From Bacteroidales bacterium (lineage in GTDB: Bacteria; Bacteroidota; Bacteroidia; Bacteroidales; VadinHA17): a stretch of DNA of 7,530 nt. The number at the start of each line of letters is the position of its first letter. The stretch's first letter is position 1. The notes under the pieces are model-generated. The model was not told where the DNA came from and ran no database searches. It worked only from the letters and a program-made list of their open reading frames with translations. Below are positions 6,011-7,530 of this stretch, piece after piece. The stretch lies in the NCBI GenBank assembly GCA_003520925.1, contig DOTV01000243.1:8531-16060 (forward strand), read 5' to 3'. The position numbers and the translations under genes were made by a program.

Positions 6011-6304
6011 TTACACCATTTTCTCCACGTTCCACACAAATGCCCTTATCCCTACTTCTTCATTTATTGAATTTATCTTTGAAACAGTAGCGAGTACTTC
6101 ATCAACGATATCGTTCTCTACAATTGTCAGGAGGCTTTTATTGATCTCTGGCCAGGCATGGGTATCAAGATGAGGAACGCCGGTATGGCTTCCTCTTCCC
6201 CTTACATTTTCCCAGAGCGTGTACCCTTTTATCCCCAGTTTATCCATCAGGTACTCGATCCTTTCGGTGTGTGCCTGATTATATATTATCATGATAGCTT
6301 TCAT
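6011..6304 (-). CDS. Small PII-like (GlnB-fold) protein encoded next to an RND efflux permease
   Basis: The 97-residue product aligns by eye with PII signalling proteins. It starts MKAIMIIYNQ (first strand) and continues EYLMDKLGIKGYTLWENVRG (about 17-36), which matches the PII KLG-h-G-hT-h-x-x-V-x-GRG pattern, with GRG at 36-38. A later strand-helix segment runs LLTIVENDIVDEVLATV (58-74), and the end is VGIRAFVWNVEKMV. It is shorter than classical PII (about 112 residues): the T-loop region (39-52) is cut down, the uridylylated Tyr is absent, and the C-terminal RTGE-type tail is missing. His40, His45, Asp47 and His49 cluster where the T-loop would be, so metal binding is possible but not shown. 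The ATG is 23 nt downstream of the RND permease stop on the same strand, so co-transcription is likely. Its role is probably ligand or metal sensing for the pump; no function is established from sequence. Confidence 0.8.
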   Translation of the reverse strand: MKAIMIIYNQAHTERIEYLMDKLGIKGYTLWENVRGRGSHTGVPHLDTHAWPEINKSLLTIVENDIVDEVLATVSKINSINEEVGIRAFVWNVEKMV

Positions 6305-6327
6305 AATACCCGGTTTTTACATTTAAT

Positions 6328-7530
6328 TTATTTGGTGTCACCATTTTTACTGTTCATAAAATCCATTTCTGAATAGACAGCAAGCTGTTTGTTCCTTTCG
6401 CCGTGCTTTGCAAAGATCGCATAAACAACGGGCACCAGAATAAGGGTTACAATTGTCGAGAAAACAAGTCCACCGATAACAGCAATACCCATCGGGCTCC
6501 AGAGCTCTGACCCTGCTCCGCTGCTCATTGCCAGAGGCAGCATACCAAGTATAGTGGTAGCTGAAGTCATGACTACTGGTCTTAAACGTGATCGCCCTGA
6601 GATTGCAATTGCCTCATACAATTCATTTCCTCTCTCACGCATCAGGTTTATAAAGTCGACAAGCACAATGGCGTTTTTAACAACAATTCCAATGAGCATC
6701 ACTGCTCCTATTCCTGATATTACGCTTAATGAGGTACCCGTGAGGAAAAGTGCTAATGCCACACCGGAAAAAGCGAACGGTATCGAGAACATTATTATGA
6801 ATGGCATTTTCAGCGATTCAAATTGGGAGGCCATTATGAGGTATACAAGGATAAGGCTCACGACCATAAGAAATGCGATATCCATAAAAGATTCCATCTG
6901 ATCTTTGATGGCACCTGAAATCTGGACCATCACACCTGCAGGAAGGTTTGACTCATCTATTGCCTTCTGAATCTCAACCTGAAGTTCCGTAAGCGACCTT
7001 TTATAGGGGGTAAAAGAGACTGTAACGATTCGTTCCTTCCTTTTATGCTGGATGCTGGGTGGCGCCCAATACTCTTTTATTTGTGCAATCTCACCCAGTC
7101 TTATTGTCTTTCCTGCAAGGTTACTTATACCAATATTTTCTATATCAGTCAGTGTACTTGTGGAACTTCGTTTATATCTTACAACTATATCAAATTCATC
7201 GCCAGCCTGACGCAGCCTTGTCGCCGTCATCCCTGCTACCCTGTTTCTTACAGCCGCCGCTACCAGAGCAGTATTAAGTCCGTTGGAACTCATTTTGTTC
7301 TGATCCAGAACAATCTGGAGTTCAGGTTTTGATTTGTCGCGACTGATAGTAACATCTTTGGCGCCCTCCATCTTCTTAATCTTTTCAGCAAGCTCTTCTG
7401 CAACAACATTGGTCTGGGAGATATCGTATCCGTATATTTCAACACCAACCGCACTTCCTCCAAAGCTTCCCATATTATTTGAGGTACTTATTGTATAGTC
7501 AACAATTTCAGGGAATTTTGAAAAGTCGCT
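6328..7530 (-). CDS. RND-family efflux permease, C-terminal part (cut by window edge)
   Basis: The frame is open to the right edge and gives the last 400 residues of a protein that in this family is usually about 1,000-1,050 long. The first part in the window (to about 215) is the second periplasmic porter region. A membrane block follows: helices near 216-234, 242-264, 268-291, 317-336 and 346-371. GIVVKNAIVLVDF includes a Lys (window residue 285) equivalent by motif to the proton-relay Lys of AcrB TM10. RPVVMTSATTILGMLPLA and the GAGSELWSPM segment are also typical of RND pumps. RND permeases use the proton gradient to export drugs, lipids or metals in a tripartite complex with an adaptor and an outer-membrane channel. 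The sequence looks closer to the HAE1 (drug/amphiphile) type, but the TM4 residues that would help decide are outside the window. The PII-like gene follows it directly. Confidence 0.95.
   Translation of the reverse strand, partial: SDFSKFPEIVDYTISTSNNMGSFGGSAVGVEIYGYDISQTNVVAEELAEKIKKMEGAKDVTISRDKSKPELQIVLDQNKMSSNGLNTALVAAAVRNRVAGMTATRLRQAGDEFDIVVRYKRSSTSTLTDIENIGISNLAGKTIRLGEIAQIKEYWAPPSIQHKRKERIVTVSFTPYKRSLTELQVEIQKAIDESNLPAGVMVQISGAIKDQMESFMDIAFLMVVSLILVYLIMASQFESLKMPFIIMFSIPFAFSGVALALFLTGTSLSVISGIGAVMLIGIVVKNAIVLVDFINLMRERGNELYEAIAISGRSRLRPVVMTSATTILGMLPLAMSSGAGSELWSPMGIAVIGGLVFSTIVTLILVPVVYAIFAKHGERNKQLAVYSEMDFMNSKNGDTK

Noticed and set aside
6554..7332. Plus-strand open frames inside the RND permease region
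   Set aside because: They overlap a clearly conserved permease reading frame on the other strand and show no protein family features.

Overview
This window looks like chromosomal DNA of a Bacteroidota bacterium, probably within or near Bacteroidales. Four things point that way. The ribosomal gene order is rpsL-rpsG-fusA-rpsJ-rplC, with no tuf between fusA and rpsJ. Promoter-like boxes fit the Bacteroidetes consensus (TTTG, then TAnnTTTG). The starts lack clear Shine-Dalgarno sequences and have A-rich upstream regions. A second EF-G of the FusA2 type is present. The assignment is inferred from sequence features, not from a database match.

Region 1 (1-3356, minus strand) is a compact translation operon. 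It reads rpsL (S12), rpsG (S7), fusA (EF-G), rpsJ (S10) and the first codons of rplC (L3), which runs off the left edge. The gaps are 4-29 nt, so the str and S10 gene groups are joined here. A good Bacteroidetes-type promoter lies about 45 bp upstream of rpsL.

Region 2 (3357-3761) is a roughly 400-bp AT-rich divergent intergenic region with no convincing gene. It holds the rpsL promoter, a candidate promoter for the rightward gene, a nested palindrome and a spaced inverted repeat.

Region 3 (3762-5924, plus strand) is a full-length EF-G paralogue (fusA2). It keeps the five-domain architecture and the P-loop. It has lost the catalytic histidine after DTPG (Leu instead), the switch I threonine (Ser instead) and the lysine of NKxD (Gly instead). 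It also ends in six glutamates. This is the most interesting gene here, because it matches the pattern of the Bacteroides EF-G2 reported to translocate without GTP hydrolysis under starvation.

Region 4 (5925-6010) separates convergent genes. It is almost entirely a 68-bp GC-rich imperfect palindrome, either a dispersed palindromic repeat or a bidirectional terminator.

Region 5 (6011-7530, minus strand) holds the C-terminal part of an RND efflux permease, cut by the right edge. It is followed 23 bp downstream by a small PII-like protein with a shortened T-loop and several histidines. The pair suggests an efflux pump with a dedicated PII-type partner, though no function has been shown for the small protein.
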